NCBI GenBank assembly: GCA_021014945.1
Contig: MU266341.1
Location: forward strand, 165,084-229,083
DNA length: 64,000 nt
Direction of reading: 5' to 3'
Source: Leucogyrophana mollusca
Lineage: Eukaryota > Basidiomycota > Agaricomycetes > Boletales
Part shown: in pieces, positions 1-13,600 of the stretch
Position numbering within the stretch: position 1 is the stretch's first letter
How the letters are laid out: every line of letters starts with the position of its first letter
Translations under genes and position numbers: made by a program
Notes under the pieces: generated by a model
Database searches by the model: none
The model's input: only the letters and a program-made list of their open reading frames with translations
Told to the model about the DNA's origin: nothing

Positions 1-985
<985 letters not shown>

Positions 986-1327
986 GGTGTAAGAGCTATC
1001 GGTGCAGAGCCTGTGTTAGCCAGCCAAAATTGTTGGGCTTAACCTGGCCGGCCAATGGCTGCTTTTTATGATGCAACCACGAGGTTGTGATGGAAACTTC
1101 AACCACAAGCGCCTGAATAAAACACAACGGGTTGAATTGGGGTTGGATGAACTACACTCTACCAGACACAAGTCCTTCAGGAACGATACGTAGATTAAAA
1201 GGTACATGGTATAGTGCATACACGGTCAATAGTCGTACAACTGATGCCACACGTAGTAGTAGACAGACCATCGGAGATGTATCCAAGAAAAGCTTCTCAA
1301 TACGTGGGAGAAAGAGGATAAGATCAT

Positions 1328-2478
1328 TCATGAGCGGTATAGATCCTTTGTGAAATCAGACTCTGTAGAAGCCCATCGGCCATTACTAGATCGGGGCCGC
1401 GGGGGATACGTTACGGTTTGGAGAGGTTGTGTGGGGTATGATGGATATGACGCATAGGACTGAATTGAACTGGTGGGACTAGACGGCCGATCTGGCAGCA
1501 CCACATTTTCAGCAAAGGAAGAGCGAGACTGCGTAGACAATCGATTTTTTGTCCCTCTTCCCACACAAGATAAGAAAAGGGACATTGTCGAGATGAAGAT
1601 AACCTGGATACTCACGAGTAAGACTGCCGCGAGCTCGGAACGGTCCCTGTGCTTGCAGCTGATGAAGGATGTAGATGTGAAGATACAGCAGAACTAATTT
1701 GAGTTGTCAGATCTGTGGTCGGCATGTGCAGCAAAGATGCTATCTACCTGTACAGGGAGGCAGGGTTGACTGCCCTTGGCTCGTCAACATCAGCCCACCG
1801 TTGATTCAGGCGACTTGAGTAGGCAACTGAAGGGTCGAAATAGACTCGTGTGGACGTATTTCGGTTGGAGGGCGTTGAAGCGCTCAACGAGTCCTGAGAG
1901 CCGTATAGCGAAGTACGAGGATAGAAAGCCGGAGCTTGCTCGGTAGGTTGATACGGGCCGGGCGGTCGTGACGGTTGATAGAAACTGGGGGGCGGGTCAT
2001 AAGAGGCACGAGTGGGACTGGATAAAGGGGAAGGCGGAACAGAGCCACTGGCATAATGGCCATATGAGGGACCACTTGCAAGGGGCGGGGGGCGATAGCG
2101 ATAATCATCATGTCGTTTGTCCTCGGGGAAATGGCCGGTTCTGCGGTTGCTCAGACTCACTTGCCTGCTGTAAGTCTGAGCGTCTGCGGGATTTGGAGGG
2201 AGAGGACGGGATAAGCGCTGTGCACCGTTGCCAGACGGGAATCTCTTATTGATTCGAAGAGGCTGCACGAGGGCTCCCTTTGACTGCGAGTCCTTCGAGC
2301 CTGGGGCTTCATTCCCTTCGTCGCATTCCTCCTCCTCTTCTTCTTCGACTTTGCTTATCTGGGTTTTGGAAATAACAAGTGAGGCTAATGAGGCCTGGAA
2401 CTGATCAGGAATTTTCTGGTCGTGTCCTTGCTGGGAGAGCTCATATGTAGGCGGTGGAGGAATATAATGATCACTCAT
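1328..2478 (-). CDS. Proline/serine-rich hypothetical protein
   Basis: Not recognised. The main exon starts MSDHYIPPPPTYELSQQ at 2478; an in-frame codon runs upstream to 2580, but MSDHYIPPPP is the natural start. It contains an acidic run (EEEEEEECDEG), then Pro/Tyr/Ser-rich sequence such as RYRPPPLASGPSYG. The exon ends at a GTAGAT donor (about 1748). Two further small exons keep frame (SSAVSSHLHPSSAAS, then GTKNRLSTQSRSSF) and end ESDFTKDLYRS with TGA at 1328. It looks disordered and has no catalytic motif. It lies just upstream of the kinase on the same strand. It could be read as a 5' extension of that gene, but the stop at 1328 and about 340 bp of non-coding sequence argue for a separate gene. 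Confidence 0.6.
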
Positions 2479-3162
2479 GGCGCGAGTGGTCTGGTCTTTG
2501 AGAGAAAGAGAGGAAAAAGCGCATCGAAGGAGGTGAGGGTTCTCAGGAAAGACAGGTAGACGCTCGGGTCTGCTGAACAAAGAGAAAACGGCAGCAGGCG
2601 CTTGCTTGGCTGTTTTATGACCTCAGGCACCGCACATTAAGCACCGCCGAGTACCGGCATACCCCGCTATGACCTCTTATGACTAGAATTTTCGCATGAA
2701 CTCAAAACACACATATAAGAGCTGTGAGGGAATTGTTCCACATCACAATGCAGATCTTGGAACCACGTACATAGCCCACACAACCCCTCGCCTTTTGAGC
2801 GGTGAGTAGTTTCATTATGGGCGCTGTACACACACCACCCGTCTTCCTGCTGTTCAAGGCACTCCCAAATATTGTTTCATCGCACGCGGGACAATTGGCA
2901 TCGGAACTCAACAGAATATACAGGTTGTATACAGGCATGTGCATGTTGTGCCTGAGCAGCACACAAAATATGGGCGCCCTGGAGGGGAAGGGGAACCTCT
3001 CATTCTTCTTTCACACGCTTTCGACAAGCTGCCGCTGAGAGAACGTGGTCAGACGCACTTGAGACGCACAACAACCGGCCATGGTTTCATGTAGACACAG
3101 TTATATATCATACGCACAAGTCGTGACCTTTCGTGCTGTGTAGCCCACAGACCCGAACTGCC
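2479..3162. other. Intergenic, no gene seen
   Basis: About 680 bp between the start of the proline-rich gene and the stop of the dehydrogenase-kinase gene, both on the minus strand. It should hold the promoter of the former and the 3' UTR of the latter. Only short unrelated reading frames are present. No tRNA-like fold or repeat was noticed. Confidence 0.5.
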
Positions 3163-5103
3163 TCACAGTTCGATCCCTTCTAGATTGGTACCCTAGTGGA
3201 GGAAAGCTGAATCAGTATGTGATTACGAGTGACATCCCGGCCGATGATGCTCACTAGCTTCGGTAATCGGAGGTAGACGTCAGTTCCTGTTGAAAGTGAG
3301 ATGAAACCGCAGGCTCTTTTTGCAAAAAGGCTACAAGTACTCACCCCATCCGTCCATTGAGACCAGCTCCAAAGAACCCCCGAAATATCTAGAGTCAAGT
3401 TCATGATAACGGAGGAGGAGAGGATATAGATGGACTTACGTAGTGAAAATATTACTCATAGGAAGTCCGAGCCCAATCCTCGGATGTGGAGCAATGCCAG
3501 CCTCCCTTTCAGGGTCTTTCCCACCTGCAACACTGTCGGACTCCTCGTCTTGACTCTGCCATCGCCCAATTTGCTCTGCTACGGTGGCCTTGACCCCTAT
3601 GGAACTTGCGGTCCGCAGTGCGCCAAGGCGAGGTGGGTCCATGCGAGTTGCATTCCGGATGTGCGAGAATGAAAACAAGTCGGACGGCGACTGTATTTGA
3701 GCCGAAGAGAGGCCACCACCTGAATTAATCTGAATGAATATACGATGGAAACCAGCATAAACAGCTTACCCTGGTCAGATATTCTGACTCCAACATCGTT
3801 CTCGCCAGCAACTATGGTAGCACGGATGGCAGGGAGTGTGGAGGCATCCCGATGATTCAACTCGGTGGCTCGCATTGCCTAAAAACATTGAAGTTAGTCC
3901 CAGTTCATGGCATCTTGCTACGCCTTACATTCTTCAAGAGTTCGAATAATATGTATCTGCGATATAAGGGAATATTGTGAGGTCAATTTGCTCTTCTGGT
4001 TTAGCTAAATGCAATGCATACTCAAGATGTTCGCGAATATACGCGAATTTCGCGTCGAGATGCCCATCGACCTCGACCTCCGGCCAACCTCGGTTCGGTA
4101 CGCATTCACCACTGTCATCTTCTATGTCGTATGGTTGACTCCTTAGTAATTGGACGCATTTGTCGATGCTACGCTTCATACTGAGCCCCGTGTAGATAAT
4201 ACCCACGTGGGGTTCATCTGCTATTTTTGAGGACCCAGACCCAAACGACTTGGTCAAAGCCAGGTGGTGTTCGGCTAGTACGCGTCTTGAAATGCGGGAA
4301 ACTAACATGCGGCGCATGAAGGAGTCCAGCGAGTCTGGTGGTAGGTGCGGAGAGGATAGGGATAGCCCTAGTGAAAGACTCGGTATCACGGGTGCACTTC
4401 GCCAAAACGGTGAGTAGTGGAGCAAGATGTGTTTCGGAGAGGTTCTTACTGCTCGTCTAAAATGTTCTCCAGAAATTCACAAAACGCTAGGTTCTCGGTA
4501 AGATTAGTGATAGGAGGATGTCGTCGGAATCTGCGGACGCGGTTAAATCGGGCGACGGGAGGAGTTATTGACTAACTTCTCAAATGCGGACCAGTACAGC
4601 TGATTGACACAAGGGGGTCAGATCTAACCATGAATCGAGGTAAGGGCGAACACGGACCTCGTATACTTTGGCGACACTTTCTTGGGTGACTACCACGTAT
4701 GGTAATGCTTGTAGGTCTCGTAGTCTATGCGCGATGCGAACCGGAAGTTCGGTGCGCACATAGTTGGCGCTCTAAAGGAGGGCACATGAGACTGCAACAC
4801 ACCACTACGGATCGTGAATCAATTCACCTTGATTAAACGGTCACTGTCCATCATCCGACCGAAGAACACCTGTAGAATTGCATCCTAAGCATTACAGCGC
4901 AAAGAATTCGTAGTGGTGGGCTTCACGAGCTGCCGTAGAGTCAGCCTCTGTGCTTCCTTCGAGGCAAAAAGCTCCAGTTGTCGGTTCTGATAGAAGTGTA
5001 GCGCAGTGGATTGTGAGCGGACATGGGGACAGGTGCGCCCAGAGAACCGTCGGAAAGCACTAGAGAGCCCTGTCTGCGTCTGTGAGCAAGTCGGCCAGGT
5101 CAT
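3163..5103 (-). CDS. Mitochondrial pyruvate/branched-chain ketoacid dehydrogenase kinase
   Basis: PDK/BCKDK-family protein kinase with a GHKL ATPase fold; it phosphorylates and inactivates the E1-alpha subunit of a mitochondrial 2-oxoacid dehydrogenase. The N-terminus from the ATG at 5103 is basic and hydroxylated (FRRFSGRTCPHVRSQ), fitting a mitochondrial presequence, then ALHFYQNRQLELFASKEAQR and LTLRQLV. Next comes a PDK helical-domain motif (MLVSRISRRVLAEHHLALT). The ATP-binding part shows the N-box NAMRATELNHR, the G1 box ISDQG and the G2 region LGLPMSNIFT. After further small introns it ends TDVYLRLPKL and GTNLEGIEL, with TGA at 3163. Multi-exon. Whether it is PDK or BCKDK cannot be told from motifs alone. 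Confidence 0.88.
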
Positions 5104-5332
5104 TTTCCTGCTGTAAGAAAGACTGGCCCCTCAGTAAATGGAAGGGGAGATCAGGAGCATGAAGGTGGTCTCCCAAGAGCAAAAACGAGTCAAGAGTTCG
5201 TGCAAGTCATAAGGAGAGATGATGACTTCTCATCGCTTGAGCTTGAAGCGCGTCACAGTCACGGACTAAGCATATCTACGTCGGGATTTCGGATTGAGCT
5301 ACTAGTGCTGGGACAAGTTATTTGTTCTACGT

Positions 5333-6413
5333 TTACAGAATTCCCTCTGATTTCAATGCGCCTATTATCAAGAAGGCAGATCTACGGTCCCTATCGACCC
5401 CCACCCAGTCGCCTTTGCGCTGCGTGACCAAGCCTTCGTCACCGACGACAAAGATGTCTTCTGCGTTCTCTGGGACGTCTTTCTCTAGGTCTTGTCTTTC
5501 CTCTTCTTCTCTGTCCCACAGCACTTCCTCCCATTGAGCGTCGCTTATAGTGACTGCTACCGTTTTAGCGTCTCGGATATTGGGCAAGACCGATGTAAGA
5601 AGATTCGACAACAGTTCGGATGTCCCATCGGCAGTTTGTGAATGAAGGACTGGTAAAGGTAGATATTCGGCCTTCTATTTGTTAGCACCGTAAGGTGACG
5701 AGAACATATTCTGGGATGCGTACCTCCAGGAGCATCCCTTTCACTACGCCTCCTGCAAGCATCACGTTTCCGACGCGAACCAGCCAATCATCACCGATGG
5801 CGAATATAAATCCATCGACAACCAGCTGCTGTCCTGTGCCTTGACCTCCTCTCTGAGAGGACGTTGCGCCGCTTTGTCGAACTGAGATCCAGCGTGCTCT
5901 GAGCTGGGCAAGCAACTGTTCCAAAGCTCCGGGCGGTCGGAGAGTGAGGAAAGTAGTTCGATAGTGCGGTGGTGCTATTATCGCCTGGGGAGCGGGGCCT
6001 TCAGGGTTCTGATCGCTAGCATTTTGCATACTTGTGAGGACATCTGCACGTGTCGGTGACGCGGGATCCTCGAGAAGGACGAACACGTTCTCATGCATGG
6101 TAAGAGCACACATGGACCGCTCGGAGTGGACTTGCAGACCGGGTATTGTACCGAGAGTGGACCGATACGATCGCACACTAAGATGCCATCTACCTCTAAG
6201 TTGCCCCTACGTGCCGAATCAATAGACCTTTGGGATGCTCGACTTGCTAACAGTGCAGAGTTCTACGAACATGGTGGTTCCGTACTATGTTCTCGTGAAT
6301 GAGATCGAGTCCAGTCGTCGGTGCATTGATCCATCGGGCGAGCCTGTGCGCTAATTAGAACTCGTTTAGAGTACTGACCAAATTACCGCTGTTATTCACC
6401 CAGTAAACCCCAT
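5333..6413 (-). CDS. med20: Mediator complex subunit 20 (Srb2)
   Basis: Head-module subunit of Mediator, nuclear, contacting RNA polymerase II and TBP. The ATG at 6413 begins MGFTG; a short intron leads to LARWINAPTTGLDLIHENI, typical of fungal Med20. The middle exon gives RSYRSTLGTIPGLQ, a short acidic stretch (FVLLEDPASP), FLTLRPPGALEQLLAQLRAR and DDWLVRVGNVMLAGG. The next exon continues AEYLPLPVLHSQTADGTSEL, the conserved GMLLE|AEYLPLP join. The protein ends GALKSEGIL with a stop at 5333. The boundary between the second and third exons (about 6190-6250) is ambiguous: several donor/acceptor pairs keep frame. The gene is divergent from ORC4 with only about 125 bp between starts, suggesting a shared promoter. 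Confidence 0.85.
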
Positions 6414-6537
6414 CGGAAGTGTGGAAGGTGGCAAGGCGTAAGCGTGACACTTCGTTCTGTGACACGATACTACGGGTGCGTGACCGTCGCGCGTGTGGCA
6501 TATTCCCTTCTGTACCGAACTACCGATCGCGACAACG

Positions 6538-8882
6538 ATGCCTAAACGCAAGGCGGGCGAAGATTTCAGTCTACCATCGTCTCCTTCAAAGCGGACAACG
6601 CGCTCAAGTGCTCGAACTGCAGATGAAGCGCCGTCAGGTTCCAGTCCGCGTCGCCCCCCACCTAAGCGCGCTACCCGAAACACGAAATCCCAAGTTGAGA
6701 CTCAAGCCGAAACTTCGCCCCCGTCCGCTCGCACAACCAAACGAAATCCCCGCGCGGCTCCTCAGCGGCGGGGCGCAGATTCTGCTGTCAAAGCTGCCTC
6801 AAACACGTCAAGCAAGGACACCCTGGAAGCGGAGGATTCTGATAGCTCAGATGAGCTGAACCTGTCCCCACCCAAAAACCCAGTGCAACCTGTGACTCCA
6901 CCCCCTAAATCCCGCCCTCGGGTTGTGATGCACTCAGTGGAAATCACTACTCCTGCATTTCTGTCTTCTAAGAAGTTAGTATCGACGACCGCGTCGCCGG
7001 CTCCAAGTGGCATTCACGCACAGCGGGCGTCTGGGAAGCCCCAGCAGAGGCCCCCTTCTACACCTTCAAGACTCTCTCCGCTGAAGCCCGGCCTACCCCC
7101 TGATAAGGCCAGTTCGTCCACGTTCCCTTCAACCCCTTCTAGGAAGACACAACCCGCTGCTCCTCAAGCGTCACCATCTCGACTCCCCAGAGTGCAATTA
7201 TCATCACCTGGAAAGCCTGATCCCCAGATTACTGCCTCTCCCTCGAAAAGTCACCCAGCCGTTCCTCAGTCCCCGACGCGTCTGCCTCGTGTTCTACCTC
7301 CGCATCTCATACCTTGTCTTCAGCTACAGAAACGTGCTACATTGTCCGCACTTCAAGATAATTCTTCTACAGTGGTGGAAGAAAGTGGCTCCAAAGAACC
7401 TAATACTAACAATCTTGCTTTCGGGCAATTGCGGGACCTGCTCGCTGGTACTGTCAATCGAGGGGAAGGAAACAGCTGCCTTCTTCTGGGACCGCGGGGA
7501 AGCGGCAAGACTAGCGTAATTTTCTCAAGGTCTCCCCATTGATGTCCGTTGACATACCCTATCAACAGCTTGTCGAACAAGCCATTCTTACCCTTCCTAG
7601 TAGGCCTATCATCCTTCGGCTGTCTGGTCATGCCCAACACAACGACCGCCTTGCCTTGCGAGAGATTGCCCGACAGCTATCTCAGCAGACAGGCAAATCT
7701 TTCTTATCCGACTCGGACGGGGATCCCGAAAAGCTGGACGAGGGCGACAATCCGTTCTTGGATGCTGGCCCGTCTATCTCGTTACCACCACCATCTCACC
7801 TACCTGCGCTGATATCTGTCCTCCCAACTTTGTCGCGACCTACCATCGTCATACTTGACGCCTTTGACCTCTTTGCCTTGCATGCCCGACAGTCATTATT
7901 GTACTGCCTTCTGGATACGGTTCAGAGTTGCAGGGTTGGACAGGGTACTAATGGCATAACTGTCATTGGCGTGACAACCCGGATCGACACGATCAATTTG
8001 CTCGAGAAGAGGGTGAAGAGCCGATTTTCCGGACGAATATTACGCACCGCACCACCAGCGAACCTTGCGGATTGGACCACAATAGCAGAACGTGTGCTGT
8101 CTGCCCCTATTGACAGTCCCGATGGAGAATGGCCGCAGATGTGGAAAACTGCCGTGGAAAAATTCTTGAGCGAGCGGATGGTGTCTGATTCCTTGAAGCA
8201 GACTTTTTCCCTGACTCGTGATGTGAGGATGCTCAAGCAGATATTGGTGATGAAATTTCCATGCCGTTGCTCCTTCATTGAAATTGATGGGCTCACAGAT
8301 CAATGTGGTCGCGGAACTTTGTGCATCTACGCCGTTCCCTACGCCTTCTCAACTCGCCTCCGCGCTGGCCACCCAGCGCTGGCGTGTCCAGTTTTCTAAT
8401 CTACACAGTATGTCGATTTTTCTGAAATGCTGGTTGGCACACCGTTGAATGCACACTATCCAGCGTTATCGTATCCTTCAGCTTGCCTCCTGATTGCGGC
8501 GATGCACGCGGACACTGCAGGACATGATATTGTCAATTTTGAAATGCTCTATGATTCTTTCCGGGATCAATTCCGGGCATCTGCGGCGGCTCCTGTCCAG
8601 ATAGAAGGCGGCAGCATAGGTATGGCGAGGTGCACGCGTGAGGTTCTCATGAGTGTACGTCCCTGCGACATGAGTGGTACCGTGGCCGCTGTCTCACACT
8701 ATCCTCAGGGCTTCGAGCAACTTCTGGCGGCACGGATATTTGTGAGCATTGCCGCACCGTCCCCAAATATAGCCCCGCAGTTCGTGTGCTATCGATGTAT
8801 GGTTCGGAGGGAGGACGTTAAGAAGGCAGTCGATAAGATGGGACAGACGAACCTGAAGAAATGGCTTAGTAAAGCACAGTGA
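6538..8882 (+). CDS. ORC4: Origin recognition complex subunit 4
   Basis: AAA+ subunit of the origin recognition complex; binds origins and helps load MCM. The ATG at 6538 (MPKRKAGEDFSLPSSP) opens a long basic, Ser/Pro-rich disordered tail of about 270 residues. The AAA+ core follows: LLLGPRGSGKTS (Walker A), a 54-nt intron, then LVEQAIL, and Walker-B-like TIVILDAFDLFALHARQ with sensor GVTTRIDTINLLEKRV. Downstream introns (about 8248-8300, 8408-8480, 8653-8708) join FSNLH to CLLIAAMHAD and then FEQLLAARIF. The C-terminal winged-helix part ends TNLKKWLSKAQ with TGA at 8880. The tail is longer than in animal ORC4, as is common in fungi. Confidence 0.9.
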
Positions 8883-9048
8883 GATTTGAGATCTCGTAAC
8901 ACTTCCTGTCATACCAACTTAAGAACAACACATTTGTGCTCCGAGCCTTCATACAATGGGCGGCAATCATTGGTCTGTGTTCCATGTTCTTGTTCGTGCA
9001 TGCTCCTATACAAGTGGTGCGATATACTACAATCATTTTGACTCAGAT

Positions 9049-9635
9049 TTACTGGTATTCAGCAATGTACTCCTCCTGGAGAGGTGCGTCATAATGCTCC
9101 TTGGCTAAATATCCCCAATCAGCAAAAGGAATAGAAAAGTCGGTGGACAAGATCTACCTTTCTTCTTGGCCTCGTAAGCATCGAAGGCGTCCGCCTGTGC
9201 CATCGTCAGTCTCGAGTCTGTGACGAATACTTCGGACTCACCCCCTTGGTCTCGACCAAGCGGTCGATGAAACCACCGGCAGCAGCAGCACTGGTAGAAC
9301 ATAAATTCCCGCAACTAGTAGGGTAATGCAAAGACATACATAAATTCCTTGGCCTTTGCGTGGCTGTCAGGCTTGCCGTTTGCTGCGCAGTGGTCCTCCC
9401 ATGCCTTAGCGGCCTTTGATCCGAAAGTCAGTCGGTATACACACTCTACCGCAGTATCTGGACCCTACCTCGTATGACGCGGCAGCGGCGATGAGTTCGT
9501 GGGACAGCGTGGCCTCGTGGGGGGCGTTCTGAACCTGTCGGGATGGTTAGCAAGGGGGTCCATAATGTCGGCGACAACGGTGCTGACCTGGTCGTAGGCT
9601 GCGGCGTTGTCGCTGTCGTCGGAGAACCAACCCAT
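9049..9635 (-). CDS. CipC-like small stress protein (DUF3759)
   Basis: Small cytosolic fungal protein of the concanamycin-induced-C family; biochemical role unknown. The start at 9635 gives MGWFSDDSDNAAAYDQ. Short introns then join VQNAPHEATLSHELIAAAA, AAKAWEDHCAANGKPDSHAK, AAAAGGFIDRLVETKG, ADAFDAYEAKKK and AKEHYDAPLQEEYIAEYQ, with TAA at 9049-9051. This is about 110 residues from six small exons, the usual family size. Orthologues are often strongly induced under stress or on wood; the upstream TATA box fits regulated high expression. The family match rests on the MGWFSDDSD start and the HELI/DRLVETKG blocks. Confidence 0.85.
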
Positions 9636-9707
9636 GATTTATGATAGATAGTGATATAAAGATGGATAGATATGAAGATGGGGAATAATTGGGACGATAT
9701 GGCCTGG

Positions 9708-9715
9708 TTTATATA
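9708..9715 (-). promoter_or_regulatory. TATA box of the CipC-like gene
   Basis: On the minus strand TATATAAA sits about 75 nt upstream of the ATG at 9635. A CCCCT stress-element-like core lies further upstream near 9770. TATA plus CCCCT fits stress-responsive control, but this is position and motif only. Confidence 0.5.
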
Positions 9716-10600
9716 GTGTTGACTGCTGTCAGACCAGAAATAGAAGGGAGAAAGAAAGGTGGTCTGTTTCAAGGGGGTCACATGGAAGACCGAGATGATT
9801 CTGAGATGAATATGGATCCTATCGGATGAAGACAAGTGCCTACAGGTTCCTGTTTCCAGTATGGATTGATTTGGATTTCTAACCGGGCGTTATCTTGCGC
9901 GATCAGAAGGAATCGAGGCTATGGATGGCGATTTCAGAAACCGGGACTTTCCTCAAAGCATGATGCTGTGTTGTTCCTTTCGGTGAGTAGTACTCCGCTT
10001 GAGGATCGATACGATCTGATAGGAACGATAACCTGCATGCAGGGAGTCCAAAGAAAGATATCTGATTTGGAGTGTTCCTCGAAGTCCACGATATTTCGCT
10101 ACTTGACAATGGTGCCGCAGTCGTGCGAGACCTTCTCCAGGATTCGCGAGCCCGTCATTTGGCAACGAGTGGAGCCCTAACCTCCCACTCCCCGAGTATT
10201 TTAGGCTGACAGCGCTGAACAACAAAGATTAGAGCTTGAGACACTCATGATTCCTTTTTGAACTGTAACAGGGTATGTATGGTAACCGGCCGGGCGTCTC
10301 CTCGGTGACTGGGGTATGGTTACAGTTCCGTCCCACCGGGGTAGGTCGTATTTAGACTGGGACGTGGAAGACGATAAATGATATGCCGACCAGCAAAGTG
10401 ATGTTGCAGGAGATGAGTCCGCGATTACTGATGTGACGCATTTGTGACATTCGGTCACGCTTCGTCGGGTGTCACGGTGCCCGACTCCACGTGTTACCCC
10501 ACAAGTGACGCGAGGCCGAACAAGGCTACATGTGATTCGCTGGACACGCCTTCTGCTCGTACTTTCTCCGTCTCTCTCTCAAGGTCCTGCATAGTGCGTG
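9716..10600. other. Intergenic between divergent CipC-like and lipase genes
   Basis: About 885 bp separating two divergent genes. An open frame of 114 codons (9836-10180, plus strand) exists but shows no domain, no coding-like composition and no splice context. I treat the whole stretch as regulatory or non-coding. Confidence 0.45.
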
Positions 10601-13600
10601 ATGAAACAAGCACCGGATCCGTTGAACACAGATTATGTGGACGAATCGTCAGTCCGGAATTATTAGGGTGTTTGGCTATGTGTTGACACGAACAACCCTA
10701 GACACATCGAGGCTTTCGTGAATGCTCTACAAACAGACGAGCTGAGCGGGCACGATCCTTTCGGAGCCGCTTCCCCTGGTACCCATCCAAGCACCCCCGT
10801 TCCGCAAAGCCCCCGGGTGAGAAAGGTCTCCGCCCTGTCCGACTTCGCGCCTGTAAATCTGAAAGTCAAGAGGTAATCATCCACCACCTTTGCGTCATCC
10901 ACCCTCATGTAATGAATGATATTCAGAAGGAGAAAGCGGGAGAAATCAAATGTTAGGAGGCAAGACTGGCTCTTTCTCTTGGTCCGATGGCCATTACTAG
11001 TGAGTGTCAGTTCTTGTCGCCTTCCTCGTGGCTCATGGCGTTGTGCGGGACTCCGTAGTGCTTCATTTTCGTCATAATAGCTGCTCAGTTTGGCCTATAC
11101 ATCTTAATTCGTCAGATGGTCAATACTAAAGAGTGGCTCTCTGCATGTAAGCTTGACCGCAAGGCAGCAATGCGAGGCTCACCCCTACACATCAGGGCGC
11201 GGTCAAAGAGGCGTATTACGGAAACGCCTACGTGCCGCTCGAACATATGAGGTGAGTTCACATATGACCCCGCGCCCACCCTCCGGGCCTGCACGGAGCT
11301 TTTGAGAGTCCATTTCGCTCCCCCTGCGATGCTAGTTCTCACGACGGTATTTAGGAATGGAAAGACGCGGCGGTAACGCTGGACCAGTATCTCCAGTTCC
11401 AGGAGTGGAAGAAAGTTGATGAAGATTCCTTTTATGACTGGAAATTAGTGCGGAAGGTGATAGCAGTCTCTTTCGTTTCACTGAAAGGCTTTAACTGAAA
11501 CCTTTCAGGTCAACCGATCTCTGAGACTTCTGAGGGAGAAGAATGATGTCCGTGGTGTGCTTGGTGTCCTCGAAACCTGCATCAGAACCAATTTTGCTGG
11601 TGTGGAGTCTTCCAGGTGCGGCTTCTTTGGTCTCCAAGAAACGAGAATAATAATCTTTATTGTGTGAATCAGGCTTTACAGTGAAGTAAGTGTGTCGTCA
11701 TGAAGCTGTGACAGCCAGGCCCCTGACATCCTGTCGTCAGACCTTCCTGGGTACAAAAGATTTAATCGAGTGTAGGTTGCTAGGATTGTCGGATTGATGT
11801 GCTGTTCGTTCACGTTATACTAGCTTATCACAGCGAGCAGGAAAAAGCACTGCAATTCATCCGGGATTCCTCGGAACTTTCGAATGAAGAGAAGAAACGG
11901 TTTTTCAAGAGTGCTAGCACCAACCTCGGCACTTCCGCGCTATGCCTTTCCGGCGGTGCTTCTTTTGGTTACTGTGAGAATATCCATCGCCGCTGACGTT
12001 TGCTCAGCTGGCTTACCGTTTGTATCTACAGATCATCTCGGCGTTGTAAAGGCGTTTCTCGATGCCGGACTTCTTCCCCGCGTGATCGCGGGGACTTCCG
12101 CGGGCGGTCTTATTGCTGCTCTGGTATGCACACGCACAGATTCAGAACTTAAAGCAATCCTAGTTCCGGAACTCGCGCATAAACTATCCGCTTGCGATGA
12201 GCCGTTCAACGTATGGTTCAAACGTTTCTGGAAGACTGGTGCAAGATTTGATAGTGTGTCGTGGGCACGCAAGGTTAGTAGGGCAACTTGGCTTCCCTCC
12301 TATAGGTTCATATAGCGGACTAGTGCACATTTTTCACTCGTGGATCCATGACCTTTCGGGAAGCCTACATGAGAACAGGCCGGATCCTCAATATATCCGT
12401 TATCCCAGCTGATCGACACTCGTTCGTCCATGCCTTGACGTATCTCGGCTTATCTTGACTTTCAATCGTACTTCACAGTCCGACAAAGTTGCTGAATTAT
12501 GTCACCGCGCCCGACACGATCGTTTGGACTGCCCTACTCGCATCTGCTGCAGTGCCTGGAATTTTGAATCCCGTTGTGTTGATGCAGAAACTCAAGGATG
12601 GTCACGTTGTACCGTGGAATTGGGGAAGCAAGTTCAAAGACGGGTCGTTGAGGTACGCAGGCACCACTCTCGAGACCTGTTCCTGACGTTGAGCGAACAT
12701 CCAGAGTTGACATCCCCATTCAGGCCCTCAATCTGTACTTCAATGGTGAAACCCATCTTCCTCTAATTATGGACTGGGACTGATTGTGCACAGTCACGCA
12801 TCCCGTCGTGTCGCAAGTCAATCCTCATGTTCACTTGTTCTTCTTTGCTCCCCGAGGATCTGCAGGGAAGCCGGTAGCTCACAGAAAGGGTAAAGGTGCG
12901 CAGTCGATCAAAGCTGTCACTCCGCTTCCCTGCCAATACCTGTCACCATAGGATGGAGAGGAAATTTCCTACTGTCGGCTGCCGAGCAATGGCTGAAGCT
13001 TGAGCTCACAAAGAACTTCAAGGTGCGGTCTTCCTCCGCCTGTTGAGCTAGCCTCGAAAGCTATAATTAGTTTTTCTGACAGGTTATCCGTGATCTCGAG
13101 CTCCTCCCACAACTATTGGGTCAGGATTGGTCAAGCGTCTTTTTACAGCGATTTGATGGGGCTGTCACGTAAGTTGTGATCATATCGTATTGTTATGATG
13201 TGACTAACGCTGGCACTCCAGAATATGGCCGAGAACACGATTCCTGGTATGTGCCAATATTTTGTTCGACAACCATTCGCGTTTCCGATGAGGCTAATGC
13301 TGTTTCATTAGGACTGGATCCATATTTTGAGCGATCCGGACCCCCCGGAGCTGGAAAGAATGATGAAAGTGGGACAGGTCGTCACATGGCCGAAGGTGAG
13401 TGAAACACAAAAACATTTTTGCCTGCGAAGTTATTTGATGATGGCCTATCCCCTCAGTTGCACATGATCGAGAATCGCTTCCGCATAGAGAAGCAGATAC
13501 TGCTCGGTCGACAGGCAGTGCGAAAGGCCCTACAGGCAAAAGGACGATCTACGACGAATCCCGCTGACCCAGATGTCATTGTCGACTCAGGCAATATACC

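Noticed and set aside
2479..2580. Upstream extension (MFSRPERLPV) of the proline-rich protein
   Set aside because: MSDHYIPPPP at 2478 is a better start; the extension looks like 5' UTR.
9836..10180. 114-codon frame between the CipC-like and lipase genes
   Set aside because: No domain, no splice support, unlike coding composition; overlaps frames on the other strand.
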